The notes below the pieces were generated by a model. It did not search any database and was not told the DNA's origin. It was given only the letters and a program-made list of their open reading frames with translations. From Pontederia crassipes (taxonomy: Eukaryota > Streptophyta > Magnoliopsida > Commelinales > Pontederiaceae), in the NCBI GenBank assembly GCA_030549335.1, contig CM060188.1:45039696-45103695 (forward strand): a stretch of 64,000 nucleotides of DNA. The letters run 5' to 3'. A program made the position numbers and the translations under genes. Every line of letters begins with the position of its first letter. The stretch's first letter is position 1. Below are positions 22,201 through 35,241 of the stretch, piece by piece.

Positions 22201-24482
22201 TTGTGAACTTCACTTTACTTGTAAAACCCTAGAAAAAAATATTATTTATTAAAAGACCAAATTTACCCCAAAAGTGAAAGCATCTCAAGGGAAATTTTTA
22301 CCTTTAATGAAAGAGGTAGAAATAGATCCAAATGACTTTAAAAGTAAAGGAATATTGTGGCATTGTCATCTTTTGATGGGAGAGGCTAAAAATAACTAAA
22401 GTACCTTCAAAAGGGCAGTTATTAGAGGGGCATTTTGATAATTCGAAATGAGACAAAAAAAATCAACCATAAACCCTCCTCGAAATCCCTCTTCCTTCCC
22501 TCTTCCTTCTTTATTCAACCTCATTTTCCAACCTTCATTTCCTCCTCTTTTACCTTTCTCTTCTCTACCAAAACTAGAGTTTGTAGCTCCATTGTTCTAC
22601 ATGGTTGAAGCTCTTCAAAGGAACTAGGACGAGAAGGTCAATGGATATTAAGGCGTGGAAAAGAAGGCCTAGGCTGTCAAAACCCTAGGTATGAATTGAG
22701 TGAACCCTCTCCTTAATCCAACTAACTCTTGGATTAGGAGTTTTATCTTGATACTTGGATTATTATCACATGAGTGAATCATTTTGTAGATAATTGATTC
22801 ATATAGATGATGTTCCTGACATTTCTATGGAATGCTTAGGTTTCTTGATACTTGAATGGAATCTTATCATTTTGCTTCTAATTTCGTATATTTTTTTTAT
22901 CTAAGTTCATGTGGATGTTGGCAAACTAGGAAACCTTATGGTAGGAAACTAGACTAGTGAACTCAAGCTTGAGGAAGAAATTGATTATATTGCGAATGGG
23001 AAGAGAAAACTGGGGAATATGTCTTTCACCTAATTTGTCTGCAAAATATGGGCAACTCATATGTTGGTCATCTAAATTGTAGCGCAACCATTTAAACCAT
23101 TGCGCAACATTTCATAAATACTGGCAACCCATATTCTTGCCATTTAACTTGTATTCTTACCATTTAAATAGTAGCGCAACATTTTGAAAATACTGGCAAC
23201 CCATATTTTTGCCATTTAACTACAGCGAAAGATTTCGAAAGAGGAGCTCGCTGCTAGCGGGCTACGATTTGAGTCCTAACCATGTGGTTCGAGTCGTAGC
23301 ATCTCGATACAAATCATAGTGGCCCATTGAGTGTGTATTTATCTGAATTTCCTCTTATTATATTTTTATTGCTATTAATTGATGCTATCATATCATGTTG
23401 TGCCATAGCATGCCCTATTATGATGTGCTATGCTATATTGTGATATGATTCTATTATGCTATGCATGATTGTTTTACACATCTAGAATTCGAAAAGTATG
23501 CTGAGTTGTAAGATTAAAAGCAATCCTTGTATTGAAATGGTGTATTGAATTTAAGCTTGGTGCCTCGATGAATGGATTGTTATTATGGACTCCAAGTGGG
23601 CTAATGGGGCACACCGTCAGGTGTCTAAATGGGTGCAAGTACGATCGGGCTTGACCAGCTAGATGGCGTCGAGAACGAACTAAGTGCTCAATGGATGAAA
23701 ATGATGAAAATGACTTACTAAAGATTGATTGATAACTTAATCAAGATAAGGAAGATTGTATCTAGAAGAAGTGAAAATAATAATGGTTATGAATTATGTT
23801 ATAGGCATTAAATGTTGATGCAATTTGTGTTCTAAGAAACTACTCTTATAGATAATGGGGATTATAATAGAGTAATGCAATGGATATTAATTGTTATTGA
23901 TAATAAGCTATAATCAAATGATGCAATTGAAATGAAATATGATTGCTTATGAAACTATTTGCTGCTATTATGATTCATTAATGATATGTCATGTCTTATG
24001 ATATATAATTGAAATATGGTTCATGTTTATTATGTAAAATTATGTTTATGAACGTAGCTCTTACATACAACTAATGAGAGGTAGGTTTTCCCTACATTCA
24101 GGTTTGTGCAGGTGTGCAAGATTGATATAGACCAGTGGCGAACTCATGACGACAAGTCGCACATGGAAGTGATTATAGGATTGGGTCCATTTTCATTGAT
24201 GTCTAGTATGAACATAGCGTCCTTTAATATCATTAAACATTACCGATCAACGTCTGATATTAAACGTTGTGGTTCTTGGCTCTCACAATTTTACCAAAAC
24301 ACGTCGCATTTGGTCAAGATCATTTTCTCATATATACTTAGCATTTCTCCCATGACTTATACATGTGAGATTAATCCACGACATGCATCATGCATCATTT
24401 CTCCCTTAGGAGACTCAATGTTCTCATTGAGTGATCGTACCCCACCATGCACACAACACGCAGAGTGACTCTAATACCAACT
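22200..24482. mobile_element. LTR-retrotransposon-derived DNA with a minus-strand PBS-like site
   Basis: No gene is seen. The CTCTAATACCAACT stretch at 24470-24483 is the reverse complement of a primer-binding site of the Met type (TGGTATTAGAG), and it directly precedes TGTCACGACCCC. That is the layout of a minus-strand LTR ending GGGGTCGTGACA followed by its internal region, which would then run leftwards. Other LTR-like features are the pyrimidine-rich stretch at 22470-22570 and an untranslated, unstructured body. The left border and total extent could not be fixed. Confidence 0.5.
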
Positions 24483-24483
24483 G

Positions 24484-25060
24484 TCACGACCCCGATTTAA
24501 ATCGTTGTTTAATTCAAAATTCGTAACTCATTACTGACGATCAAATAAAATTGAAAAAAATTACAAAATATTATATACTTTTTTTAACAATAAGAATTAT
24601 AAATATTATTAAATAAATTACATAATTTATTATGATAATTCAGAGCAGACCAATTTTCTTAAGTTTTACACTTCACAAAATAACTACACAACACATAATA
24701 TGATTGCATAGCCTTGACATAGGAGGACGTTTTTGATGCGTGAGGCATATTTTGGATTAGTCCAACATGCATAAGTCACTTGGGAATCGTTAGGTATATA
24801 TGATAATATGACCTTGACTAAGTGTGATATATTTTGATAAAATCATGCGATCATAAATAATATTATGTTACATGTGATATCAAAATCACTCCGCGTGAAT
24901 ATCTGTGCACGATAAAGTACAATCACTCAACATTAAGTATTGAAATATATAATATCATGGAAGAGACATTATGTATTGAAATAGATGATTTTACCCATAT
25001 ATATAATATCATTCTATAAAGTTCCACATGGGATTATACGACTCATTTTTTGTATTACGT
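24484..25060 (-). repeat. Probable minus-strand LTR or LTR fragment
   Basis: It begins TGTCACGACCCCGATTTAAA next to the PBS-like site. Plant gypsy LTRs commonly end in CGACCCC-type sequence read from this side. The far end was not identified, so the coordinate is approximate. The solo LTR at 35.6 kb begins with the comparable TATCATGACCCTAG. Confidence 0.45.
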
Positions 25061-25611
25061 AGTTAAATGCAAATTATCATACGAGTAACCCGAAGTAGGC
25101 TTTCCACTATTGTATTATTATTATACTATACTGTGTGGCCTAGTCGATTCGAGAAGTTCCGAGCTTCCTTTCAACGAAGCAAGATAAGTGATATGTGTCA
25201 ATTCACACAACTTGCATTTTAGAGTGACAAAGATTGAAAAAGGATGTGCAAGATAGAAAGAAGAAAACAGAGAAATTCTTACAAAAATAGAGATCAGCCA
25301 TATAAGAAATGCCAGTTGCATTGCATATAAATTTTCATACACGAAAAGATATCAAACGGGCATAACTGAAGTAACTTGGCGTATCAGTGAAACCAGTAAA
25401 AATGCACACCAATATCTTTGAATAGACATTGGTTACAAAAAATAATTATAAATGAAAATAACAATCACAATGATGTTTGCTCTACCTTCACAGGAGTTAC
25501 AAAAAAGAGGACCCCATTGCATATAAAATGAGCTTTTTCATCGATGACGATTGACCCATATCAAGTAATTCCTAAATCAACAAGCAACAGCAACGAGGTG
25601 CCACAAGTTTC

Positions 25612-28600
25612 TCAGTTCACAAGTCTTAATTCGTATTCCCCAGCCATTGTGATGTATCGCACCCATGGAAGAGCCTGGTACCCGCTCTTTTCAATTATTT
25701 TAAGGTATCGAACCTATTATACCAACCAACAATTAGTTTAACTCATAACCACGATACACATGTTTCTCTAGTTCAAGAAAGTAATCACAAGAGAAAGAAA
25801 CGACTGACCTGAATTCCAGAAACTGTGAAGTATGGAATCTCAAACTTAACACGAATGGGAGCTTTCTTCTCAGGAGTTGCTTCTTCCGCTGTAATACTGG
25901 GAAGACTGAACTCTGCCCTACACATGTACTCCTAAAGATAGTTTTTGAACCATATTAGATATGACAAACAAGATAGAGTATAGAAAAAAGAAAAAAAAGA
26001 TCTGCCTACACATGTACCCGTAAAGTTAGTTTTTAAATCATATTAAATATGTTAAAGAAGCTAGAATACAGAAAAAGGAAAAACGAAAACAATCCATCAT
26101 GCAATGCGCACTTCCACTTTAACACGTTGCTCAAAGGGATTCAACTTATACCTTGCCACCTGGGAAAGACTTTATTTTCCAGAGTAATGCATCATTTTCG
26201 GGTGCATAAGCAGCAGAACCCATTGAAGTCCTGATGTTAGGGTTGGTGGCGTCTGAAGGAACAGGGAGCTCAATTTCTACATTTGTCGCTGTGCTGTATC
26301 AAATGAAACAATATGCTAATTCTTCCAGTGGACAACTTAGTTCCAGCAGGCATGATAGAAAATAGAAACATGACCATCTATAAGATTATCATTACCTTCT
26401 TTCTTTGAACTGACTTCTAGCTTTCACCATTATCTCTATGCGACTTCTTGAGTGTCTCTCAACTTGAGCCTCCACCCATATTAATGGTTTAACCTGATAA
26501 ACCGGGAAATCATAAATCAATACATTTTAAAGCACAATCAAAATGTTGATTTCTAACATGAATTTGTCTTCCACCAAGAAACCGTAAAATAAGGAACCTG
26601 GGTGCTAAGCCTGTATGTCATAAGGTCAAATGATCCATCAGGGGGTATGAACGATATTGTCCTATCGTTTTCGAACCGTGCCAACCGCACGCACCTTCAA
26701 AGAAAGTAGAAAATTAAGCCTAAGTATCGTGTTTGATCAAACAAATCCCAAAGCTTCAGTAGAAGCCTATGTCGTACTCGAAAAGAATAATAATGCACAA
26801 AAAATATAAACTTACTGATGAAATTTGATATCATCCAGATCTATAGCTTTGCCCTTAGTCGTCCTACCTTGAGCTTCCAAAAGTACTCGATCATTTAAGC
26901 CAAGTTTACATTCAGGCATTCCACTGCAAAAATAGTAAATATGATCAATGTAAGCAGAAGGCTTGTATTATGCTTCTAGGACAATTAAAGTAAAGGCACC
27001 AATAAAGTAGGAGGTTTTCCTTAAATTAGAAGTGTGCTCTCATCAAAAAAAGAGAAATAGAAGTGCTTACATAAGCAAAACACCTCCCCTTATCTTCATA
27101 TTATTTTTCTCACTACGAGTATTTTCTCCAATTTTTGCTGAAATAATTTGTGTGGCCTATCTTGACATTGTATATTTTTTACTCTATAACAAGAATAAAT
27201 TCTCTAATAATGACAAGTATTCCTTACTCACGACATTGGCACTTTAACTAAAAGAAGTTACATGACCCAAATAGAAAAGGCCCTCCTTTATCTTCATATT
27301 TTTTTTGTTCACTATGAGTATTTTATCCATTTTTGGTGAAATCAATATCCAAGTAATCTATCTTGACAGTGTACACCATTTACTTTATAACAAGGATAAT
27401 GGTATATATAATATATGCATTACTTATGATAAGTCAGAAAATAATACAAAGTAAATCATCCATTTGAATGATAATAATATTAACTATAGACAAACAAGAG
27501 CGAGAATAGAAAATCAGTTTTAAAAAAACAAATAGAAAATCAGTTTTACAAGTTCAAATTAACACCAGAGCATGGCATTCTTATGCAAAAGAGTCGGGAA
27601 TAACACAGGTAATCAGAAGTGAGCTCATAATTTTGGATAGAATATCATTGAACTTATGAACATGCCATTGACTATTGTCTCAACATCTAAACTTTGATAA
27701 AATAACAGGAATAACTGCATGCCTAGGGCATGGCTTTATGACAATCATCACCCGTTATGATTGAGCTTTTACTTTTAGAATCTTTTTGTTGCAACATTTT
27801 TCTTCTTTCAAATCAATAGGATGCATTTAGGAATTACTGTCTCCTAAAAAAAATTAGGAATTGCCAGTTTCGACATATAATAGTTCTTTTAGACAGCATG
27901 TGTAACTATATAACTCGTGAATATCAGAGTAGGTGGAATGTTTTCCTTCTTGGAAAAACAATGTTTAAAGTTCGAAATTGAACTTGGCAATTATGCATCT
28001 AGTTGACTGACATAATAATCACATCAGAGAGACTGAACACAAATCAAATCAAGCAATGAAAAATAAAGTAGAATGAAGCACTCGATATGATTGAGCTTTT
28101 ACATTTAGAATCTTTCTGTTTCAACATCTTTCTTCTTTCAAGTCAATAAGATGCAAAGGAATTACCAGTTTCAACATATTAACAGCGTTTGTTTAGAGAG
28201 AATGTGTAACTGTACAACTTGCAAATAACAAGATAGGCGGATTCTTTTCCTTGTTGGCAAAACAGTGTTGAAAGTACCAAATTGAACTCAGTAAATATGC
28301 ATCTAATTGACTGACATAATAATCAAATCAGATAGAGTGAAACTATAATGAGAGTACAGATCAAATCAAGCAACCAAAATAAAGTGGAATGAAGCACAGA
28401 TAATGAGACTGCCAATTTAAATTGTTAAATGACAGGGTTAGGAATGGCAATTCAACCAAAACATTCATGCTAGCCAGATCAAACTACAAAACTGCAACTT
28501 CTTCAATTTTAAATTCTAAAAACTCCTAATTTATGTCTTTTTTTTTAAACGCCTAATTTATGTCTTGAAAAAGAAAGAGAGAACCTACTTCTTACTTTAT

Positions 28601-30108
28601 TTCTAAGTTAACCAATTACCCTTCTAATAGAATATCCACTATCTGACATTATACTCAAATCAATCTGTGCTTGCTCGTAAGTCTCAACTACCAGGGGAAA
28701 GAAGGTTTCCAAATTAGGATCGACATATCATCAAATGATAGAAATCAATGTAGTAATATTTAACAATAATATAAGCTACAATTTGTACAACATGTGAAAA
28801 TTGAAATATAATGGCATGTCCAAGCATACTTACTACACTGCAATGAAAAAAAATTAGTTACAATACCGAGATAATATGCATGAAAAAAGAAAGTGGCTTC
28901 AAATTTCTAAGTGTATGTTTCGACATAATCTAATTGAAACAGAATAATGGGAAGTTTAAAATGATGAACCTCAAATATGTTCTCATTTTTAGTGCGCCAA
29001 CCACATCTGATCGGATAATCTGTCCATTGCTGTTCACAAGAATATTTACACTTTCTACCACATCCAAGAAGACCTGGGAAAGCAAAAAAACAAGCATTCT
29101 TTTATAATGGGAAAGCAAAAAATCAAGCATACTTTTATAATAAGACAGTAAGAATTATTGCTTTAAACATGAAAGAAGAACCTACTTCATTTTTCTTGTA
29201 TCGTATTCCTTCACTGCGCCACGACACTGCATTTGTTACAGCCATAGGAGGCCTCTGTGTAACCTCCATCCTGTATGCATCTGTTTTAATGAACTCACTC
29301 AAAATCTTAGCCTCGGTGTATTGAGGATAACCAAAATCCATCATTTCATCAAGTAACTCATACTGTACAATGCACAAAAAGATTTCAATTTCAGCTGAAA
29401 ACTCTAAAAAAGTCTTAAGTAAACTTGTGCTTTAAGTATAAGATTGGTGCACTAATAGATCTTTTGAGGCCAACTAGTAGGAAATCAAAAGGTTCAGTCT
29501 CAATTCTCACCACAACAACGAAATTATCTCTCAATGATTCCTCCTCCAGTTCTTCAAAATAGTACTTAAAAACCTGCAAGTTTTGAAACCAAGGTAATCA
29601 GTCGTATATTAAAGTCTCACAAAAAATCAGATAATGCATCAAACAGCAAAGCCAAAAACAAAATTTGCTCACATCAACCACGCGGTGCAAGAAGAGAAGG
29701 ATACTGGAGGCATTGCAGTTTTGCCTGGCAGCCGTCATCAGGAAGACGTTGTTGTGCTGTATAAACATATAGCTGACTCCATTATCGAACACCACAGGCG
29801 AATGCGTTTCAGGATCGCCCTGCCAACCATAAAATTTCGGCCTTGAAGCACACAAAGGCACTGCCTTTTCCAATGACAAAACTAACCATGCAATTTACGG
29901 ACAATTATCCATTTCCTCCAACATTTCTCTTCTGCCAAAGAATGCATTCGCACACAAAAAAAAAAATCAAAGACTTTACCTCCTTCTCTATGAGCTTGGT
30001 GAAGAAGCGCTCGGCCTGGACGGCGGAGACGTCCCCGCGGAAGTCGCGCCAGACGAGGACGCGGCCCTTGATGTCGAGCAGGAACAGCGCCGACACCGCC
30101 CCCGCCAT
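25612..30108 (-). CDS. AP1M2: AP-1 clathrin adaptor complex medium subunit (mu)
   Basis: Eleven exons (minus order): 30108-29980, 29819-29673, 29573-29511, 29362-29186, 29073-28970, 26923-26816, 26694-26598, 26493-26396, 26293-26152, 25931-25809, 25713-25612. All introns are GT-AG, and phases join to a 429-residue protein, the usual length for plant AP-1 mu. The N-terminal longin-like domain (about 1-140) starts MAGAVSALFLLDIKGRVLVW. The mu homology domain (about 168 to end) carries SWRSEGIRYKKNE, SGMPECKLGLND and the C-terminal YITMAGEYELRLV. The protein recognises tyrosine-type sorting signals for clathrin coats at the trans-Golgi/early endosome, and plant homologues are needed for vacuolar sorting and cytokinesis. 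No stop or frameshift was seen. The gene symbol is by family resemblance. Confidence 0.96.
27081..27405. repeat. Imperfect tandem duplication in AP1M intron 5, period ~197 bp
   Basis: CCTCCCCTTATCTTCATATT near 27083 and CCTCCTTTATCTTCATATTT near 27282 begin two diverged copies. Both also contain ACTA(C/T)GAGTATTTT, a TATCTTGACA block and a TATAACAAG(A/G)ATAA block. Many substitutions show it is older than the neighbouring duplication. Confidence 0.7.
27756..28398. repeat. Tandem duplication in AP1M intron 5, period ~330 bp
   Basis: Copy one starts TATGATTGAGCTTTTACTTT at 27756 and copy two at 28086. Both end with a GTGGAATGAAGCAC or GTAGAATGAAGCAC block (to 28081 and 28398). Many small differences separate them. 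It lies wholly inside the 2-kb intron, so the coding sequence is not affected. Confidence 0.85.
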
Positions 30109-30490
30109 GAGACGGAACGAAGGGCGCGCCGGAATCCAATCGAGAGCCTCACCCTACTGTTGGCTGGACCGCATCAGGATCGAGATTGAGGTCAGATCGG
30201 CGTCGGGAGAGAGGGATCCAGATCTAGATGGATTGCCTCGTCTTCCCAAACCCTCGATTGGTTGGACGATGGATGGAGGCGCCGGCGGCGCCACGCCAAC
30301 AACTGGTAGATGAGAAATCAAATCCTGTATCGTTGTTGTTGGATCCGAGCTCTACGACGATGAATCGGGAGGAAGGAGGGATCAGGGAAGTGATGTTTTC
30401 GAGCGGAGTCGAAGTTGCAATTTCTTCTCGATTTTTTGCCATGTTTCGATTATTTTTCCCCCTTTTTGTGTTGCAAAATTGGAAAAGTTA
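30109..30490 (-). promoter_or_regulatory. Upstream region and leader of the AP-1 mu gene
   Basis: A moderately GC-rich stretch directly upstream of the ATG probably holds the 5' UTR and core promoter. No TATA box was confidently placed. A short (GT)n and T-run lies at about 30518-30538. Frames on the plus strand here overlap the promoter and are not called. Confidence 0.45.
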
Positions 30491-32252
30491 GAGATCCACC
30501 GTCCGATTGGTCGCGTTGTGTGTGTGTGTGTTTTTTTTATGAGTACGTGCTTTTTTAATTACAGAGAGAGATCTATAGATATGATAATAAAAGGAAAAAT
30601 AAAGTGATACATAAAGTTTTAAGAATTTGAAATCTCGTATATTACCATATAAAAAATTTGACTCTTTAATTTTTTTAGCTTATAAGTAAATGAATCCACC
30701 AAAGGAATGGATTTCACACATATTCAAATGATTGAAAAATCTTTTGAAGATACAAATAGTCAAAAGAAAAAAATGTAAAAAAAAAAAACTCAACCAATCC
30801 ATACAACTTATCATAAACATATAATTAAATCTTCAATAAAAAAAATTCGTTCAAAAGTCTTAAGGTAGAGTCTTTTTTTTTATCTCTTGTTAATTCATAT
30901 AAGTCATCTTTTTTTATTTATATAATATAATTATGTAATTTAATATTTCTCTTATACTATGAAAAATTTTTGTAAGCTTTTATATTAGTATTAGATAGGA
31001 TCACATCAATTTTTTATTTTGTATTGTTAGTCTTAAAATTAGTGCTTTATTAAATGGGACACCACAAAAGGGCATGGATACCAAATCAAACTGGTTTGTC
31101 TACCCTAAATCACATGACGAGGTATTAAGGACAATTTTTTTTAAAATTGATTTTTATTTAAGTAATAGATGGAGTTGGAACAATGAATAATGACTCGACT
31201 GACCAACGAGAAAACTACATATGTAGCTATAGTTTTAAGGTTGGGCATTGTCATTCAAGATTAACAATATGAATTGTCTTTTAGAAATATTGTCATTTAT
31301 TAAATTATTAATAATGTAATTTTTTTAATATACATAAGTTAGCTATCTAACAATCCATATCAATTATTTATAATAAAATAAATATTTATGAGTTAATATA
31401 ATTTTTATCAATATACTCCTAATCAAAATAATTATGTTTAAATGTCTATATATTTTATTTTGAACTTCGTAAACTTAAGTCACAAACACATGTTTTAATC
31501 CATAAAAATAAATTTTATGAAATAATTAATATTTTAAAAATATGATAATAATATATTCATAATGATTAACTAAATTTTATTCGATTAATTTGATCATTTA
31601 TTTCATTTATTTTATAATTTATGTAAATAAAACTTCAATAAACAAATGTGAAAAATGAAATTAAAAATATTACAATTTGCTTGTCACTCTTTTTTACGAT
31701 TTGTATTGCCATTTCATAGACATAGATTATGTAAACAATTCAGATTATCATTACCTATAATATATGGGATTTAGATAATTTAATATAATATTATCTGATG
31801 ATATGCAAAAATTACAATGTATAGGAAAAAAACTTCTCCAACTTTCTTAAAAAGACAAAAAGTCTCTAAAAAGAAAAGTATTATTTATGAATCATATTAG
31901 GATGTAATTACACTTGGACTATCATCATTTTAATCCAAAAGTTCAAAATATGAGCAATTTGAATCAGTAGATCAAAATAATATCAATCCAAAAGTCCAGA
32001 ACTTGAAATTCTATGGTGCAATGATAGATTGATATGCCTAATTGTTTTCATTATCAAACATATATACGTTTAATTTAATAATATTACATGATTTTTTGAA
32101 TTGACAATAGTGATATTCTTTTAAAAAAAATTAATCATGAGATTGGACGGGCAGGTCAAATAATTTGACTAGCTAATGAATCTATTCTTCACGCTTTGCG
32201 GCGTGAAAGGGCTCAAAGAAATTCACCATTGTGTGGACCTTGAAATTCTAAA
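30491..32252. other. AT-rich intergenic DNA, no gene seen
   Basis: Almost entirely A and T with short homopolymer runs. No open frame of note and no borders of mobile elements were recognised. Confidence 0.6.
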
Positions 32253-32466
32253 GGGATTGTTTGGATGAATTTGGGGTTTTAAAAAGATACGTCTGACTTG
32301 TCCCAATAGTGGGGACTAGGAAGTTCCAAGTGGTATCAAGAACATACAAAATGTTCTAATCCCATCATGATTATAGTAGGGTCCACAAGTGATAAAAATG
32401 ATTGTTTGGTTAAAAAGGTAAGAACAAGTCCATTGTTCTTGATTTGCCCCCATACCAAACAACCCC
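32253..32466. mobile_element. MITE with GGGATTGTTTGG ends, 214 bp
   Basis: The left end GGGATTGTTTGG and the reverse complement of the right end, GGGGTTGTTTGG, form short terminal inverted repeats. AAA flanks both sides and may be the TSD. Size and ends fit PIF/Harbinger-type MITEs. It has no coding capacity. Confidence 0.7.
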
Positions 32467-33568
32467 AAAGAGTTGTTTGAATTAGAGTTAAAATTAGAAA
32501 GATCTATCGCCTCTTAAGATACCCAAAGGTCATAATAAGTATGTATAATTTAGTGCATTGAACATTACACTAAGACTCTAAATGTTGCAATAGTGGACCC
32601 CATGCCATTAAATGTTGGAATAAGGAAAAAGTAAGAGTGAATGTATTCCACCCTTGTTTTGTTTTTTGTTGCAAGCATGGGGTGTTTGGTACGAGAACAA
32701 CAGTTGGAACAAGGGCTTTATTTTTATTTTTACATTCAAACACCTCTAAAATAACTTGTTTGATCAAACATTTCAAACTTTTAAAACTGCCTTGAAATAT
32801 GTAAAACCACTACATTTTGTTATCATTATGGTTGTGTTTGGATAGATGAACAAAAGTTCCACTAAGTTCTTGGAACTTATTGAAATGACAATTTCATTCT
32901 TAACGATTGTTTGGATAAGTTCGGCATGTATGGGAACTTTTTTAGTTGATATGATGTTTAAATACTTCAAAGTTCTCCTCCTAGTTTGTCTACGGTTCCA
33001 ACTGCTGACGCCAAAATGAAATGGCCCTAACTGCATTCGACTGCATTGTGCATTGCAAGTAAAACTAAAAAAACTGCATGACAAAGTGATCCCACTGGAT
33101 TCTTCTCCTTGGCACATTTCAAATGTGCTGGTTGTGAATAAATGACCTGTAAGCTGATAGTAGGAACTGCAAGCACATATAGATTGGTCCACGACACAAG
33201 TACAAAATAGTAGAAAATTGACAGATTATATATGAAGATCACATATGCACTAACACGAAGTCACAATAATAACATAAGTAACAAAGAACTCTTAAATGTC
33301 AAGTAAGTCCAACAGAGTTTAACAAGAGACTAACATAATCCAAAGTAATGTAACCAAAAGAGGGCCTGCCAACATCTAAATTTACACCACATATATCAAA
33401 ATAACATTCCAAAATCAACACATGGCCACAACAGTTTGGACCCTCTGCAAAATACCACCAACTATTTTCGGACACTAACAGGTAGAAGCTTCACCACGGC
33501 ATTTGCAAAGTAGATATTCAAGCGCAAAAGAGAACATGGTACACATCAACAACATAAGTGAATCGCTC

Positions 33569-33832
33569 CTACTTGTCGAAAACTAGTGTTGATGGAATGG
33601 TCTCTTGTGGTATAGTTTCGGCTACTAGATCTGGATGAAGAGCAGGTTGGGTAGGTGGCACATATTGCATACTAATGTAAGATGACAAGGAGTTAATGGT
33701 TTTCTCAAATGAGTCAAATTTTCTAAATGCACAGTAACGATAATCCACGACTTGAGCTTGACAATATGACCATAAGTTATACACTCCGGCCTTTCTCCCT
33801 TCGTAAACTGCGTAAAATTTGTGTGGCTCCAT
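33569..33832 (-). CDS. ORF with RNase H1 N-terminal-like (hybrid-binding/Cauli_VI) domain, inside PIF element
   Basis: From the ATG at 33832, after an acceptor-like TTATGCAG just upstream, the frame reads MEPHKFYAVYEGRKAGVYNL, continues with WSYCQAQV and FRKFDSFEKT, and ends after 87 codons. The pattern FYAVYxGRKxGVYxxWxxCxxQV, then a K-F-xSF block, is characteristic of the small fold at the N terminus of eukaryotic RNase H1, which grips RNA:DNA hybrids. It lies downstream of the transposase on the same strand. It could be a separate gene or a spliced C-terminal exon of the transposase. It is intact, but function is inferred from the motif only. Confidence 0.6.
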   Translation of the reverse strand: MEPHKFYAVYEGRKAGVYNLWSYCQAQVVDYRYCAFRKFDSFEKTINSLSSYISMQYVPPTQPALHPDLVAETIPQETIPSTLVFDK

Positions 33833-33977
33833 CCTAAGTGGAATCATGATGTCCTGCATAAGGAAATACAACAATAAGACATAGTGAGTTATTATACTAA
33901 AATGTGGACATAAACTTATAGTCAAATATTGTAAGTACTAAAGATAAATAAGTTTTTGCACAAGAAACTGAATTTCA

Positions 33978-35241
33978 TTAATAAAGATGAAAAGTAGCAA
34001 TGGGTAATACGAAAACTTGCTTACTACTACGTTGTCGATGATCAGCCCACAGGCGGGATGCTATCCCGTCGCAAATAAGGTCCCCTTTAGTTTTATCCAT
34101 TGTAGAGGCGGGCACGGTAGGCAACAAGTCGCTAGCATGTAACTCTTCGGGCTGGATAATCCTATTGAAGTACCTTCGGCTTGATTTCGTTTGACAAAGT
34201 TGTGTATCACACAATAGGCTATGACAATAAACTTTTGAATCCTCAATGGATATTGAATTGGATTTCGAAGCAACTTAAACCTCTTATTTAATATACCAAA
34301 AGACTTTTCCACACAATTCCGCAGTTGCGCATGTCTGTGATTAAAAATATCCTTCGCATCACGATATTTGCCCGCCGAGGTACTCTCCGTAAAAATCCCC
34401 AAATGGTACCTTCCACCCTAATAAGGAACGAGGAACTTATCGAAGTTTGTGTAACATGAATCGACAAATGCCAATGCAAATAATTAATACTTAAAATTAA
34501 GAAACAAGCAAGGCTGTTTGAAATTGAAGTCGATCTCGAAAGATACTGTCAGGAACACGGAACTTTTCAATACAACATCTCAACACCTTCATATCGCTCG
34601 CTGAGCCTTTCCAACCAGCACACACAAAGTGACAAACGTGGTCAAAAGACGTCGCGGCCATGACGTTCTGTGAAATAAATCCCATCCGATTTTGATATGA
34701 TGTAGCTTTTGACTTTGGCACATGAGCTAGCATGTGTGTCCCATCAACATGCCCTAAAGCATTCTACAACGACACAGGAGACAAAAGGGTTAATGACAAT
34801 CTTATCACATTAGTTTGACATGCATGTTTACGCATCACAACTTACCACAAAGTACGAGTAGAAAGTGCGAGAGCCTCGCACTCATGGGTGGACCCCTACA
34901 TCGGCACCTGGTAGTTGTATGAACTCGTCACTCAATGAACAAATTACCTTCAGTACGTGCATAAAGTGACGTGATATTATTTCTCCAGAGTGTTGAAACT
35001 CCTCTTGCATGTCTCTATTTGATTCATCGTTCCAAATGACATATAAGAAAATAGCCAGTTATTCTTGTGCACTAACGTTCTTCGTAGATGCAATAAGTCC
35101 TCGAGATACTACCTCCAATATCAAGAAAGTTGTATTTGGAAGTCCGAAATGATGGTACCCTCTTTTGTGGTATTCATTTAACATTCCGTTAACAAGTTGA
35201 TCTCCTGTGAACGGACGTGTCCTGCAAGGCATCCTTGGCAC
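33978..35241 (-). pseudogene. PIF/Harbinger DDE transposase (DDE_Tnp_4 type), degenerate
   Basis: Successive minus-strand blocks follow the family order. A helical N-terminal region has RTRPFTGDQLVNGMLNEYH and LVSRGLI-like blocks (35241-34880). The first catalytic Asp lies in HVDGTHMLAHVPKSKATSYQ (about 34750), then FISQNVMAA, AGWKGSASDMKVL, the second Asp in FVDSCYTNFDKFLVPY (about 34450), RYHLGIF, and Glu in RNCVEKSFGILNKRF (about 34310). An in-frame stop before GGRYHL and interruptions, some perhaps introns, break the frame. It cuts and pastes the element together with ORF1 in intact relatives. Confidence 0.8.
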
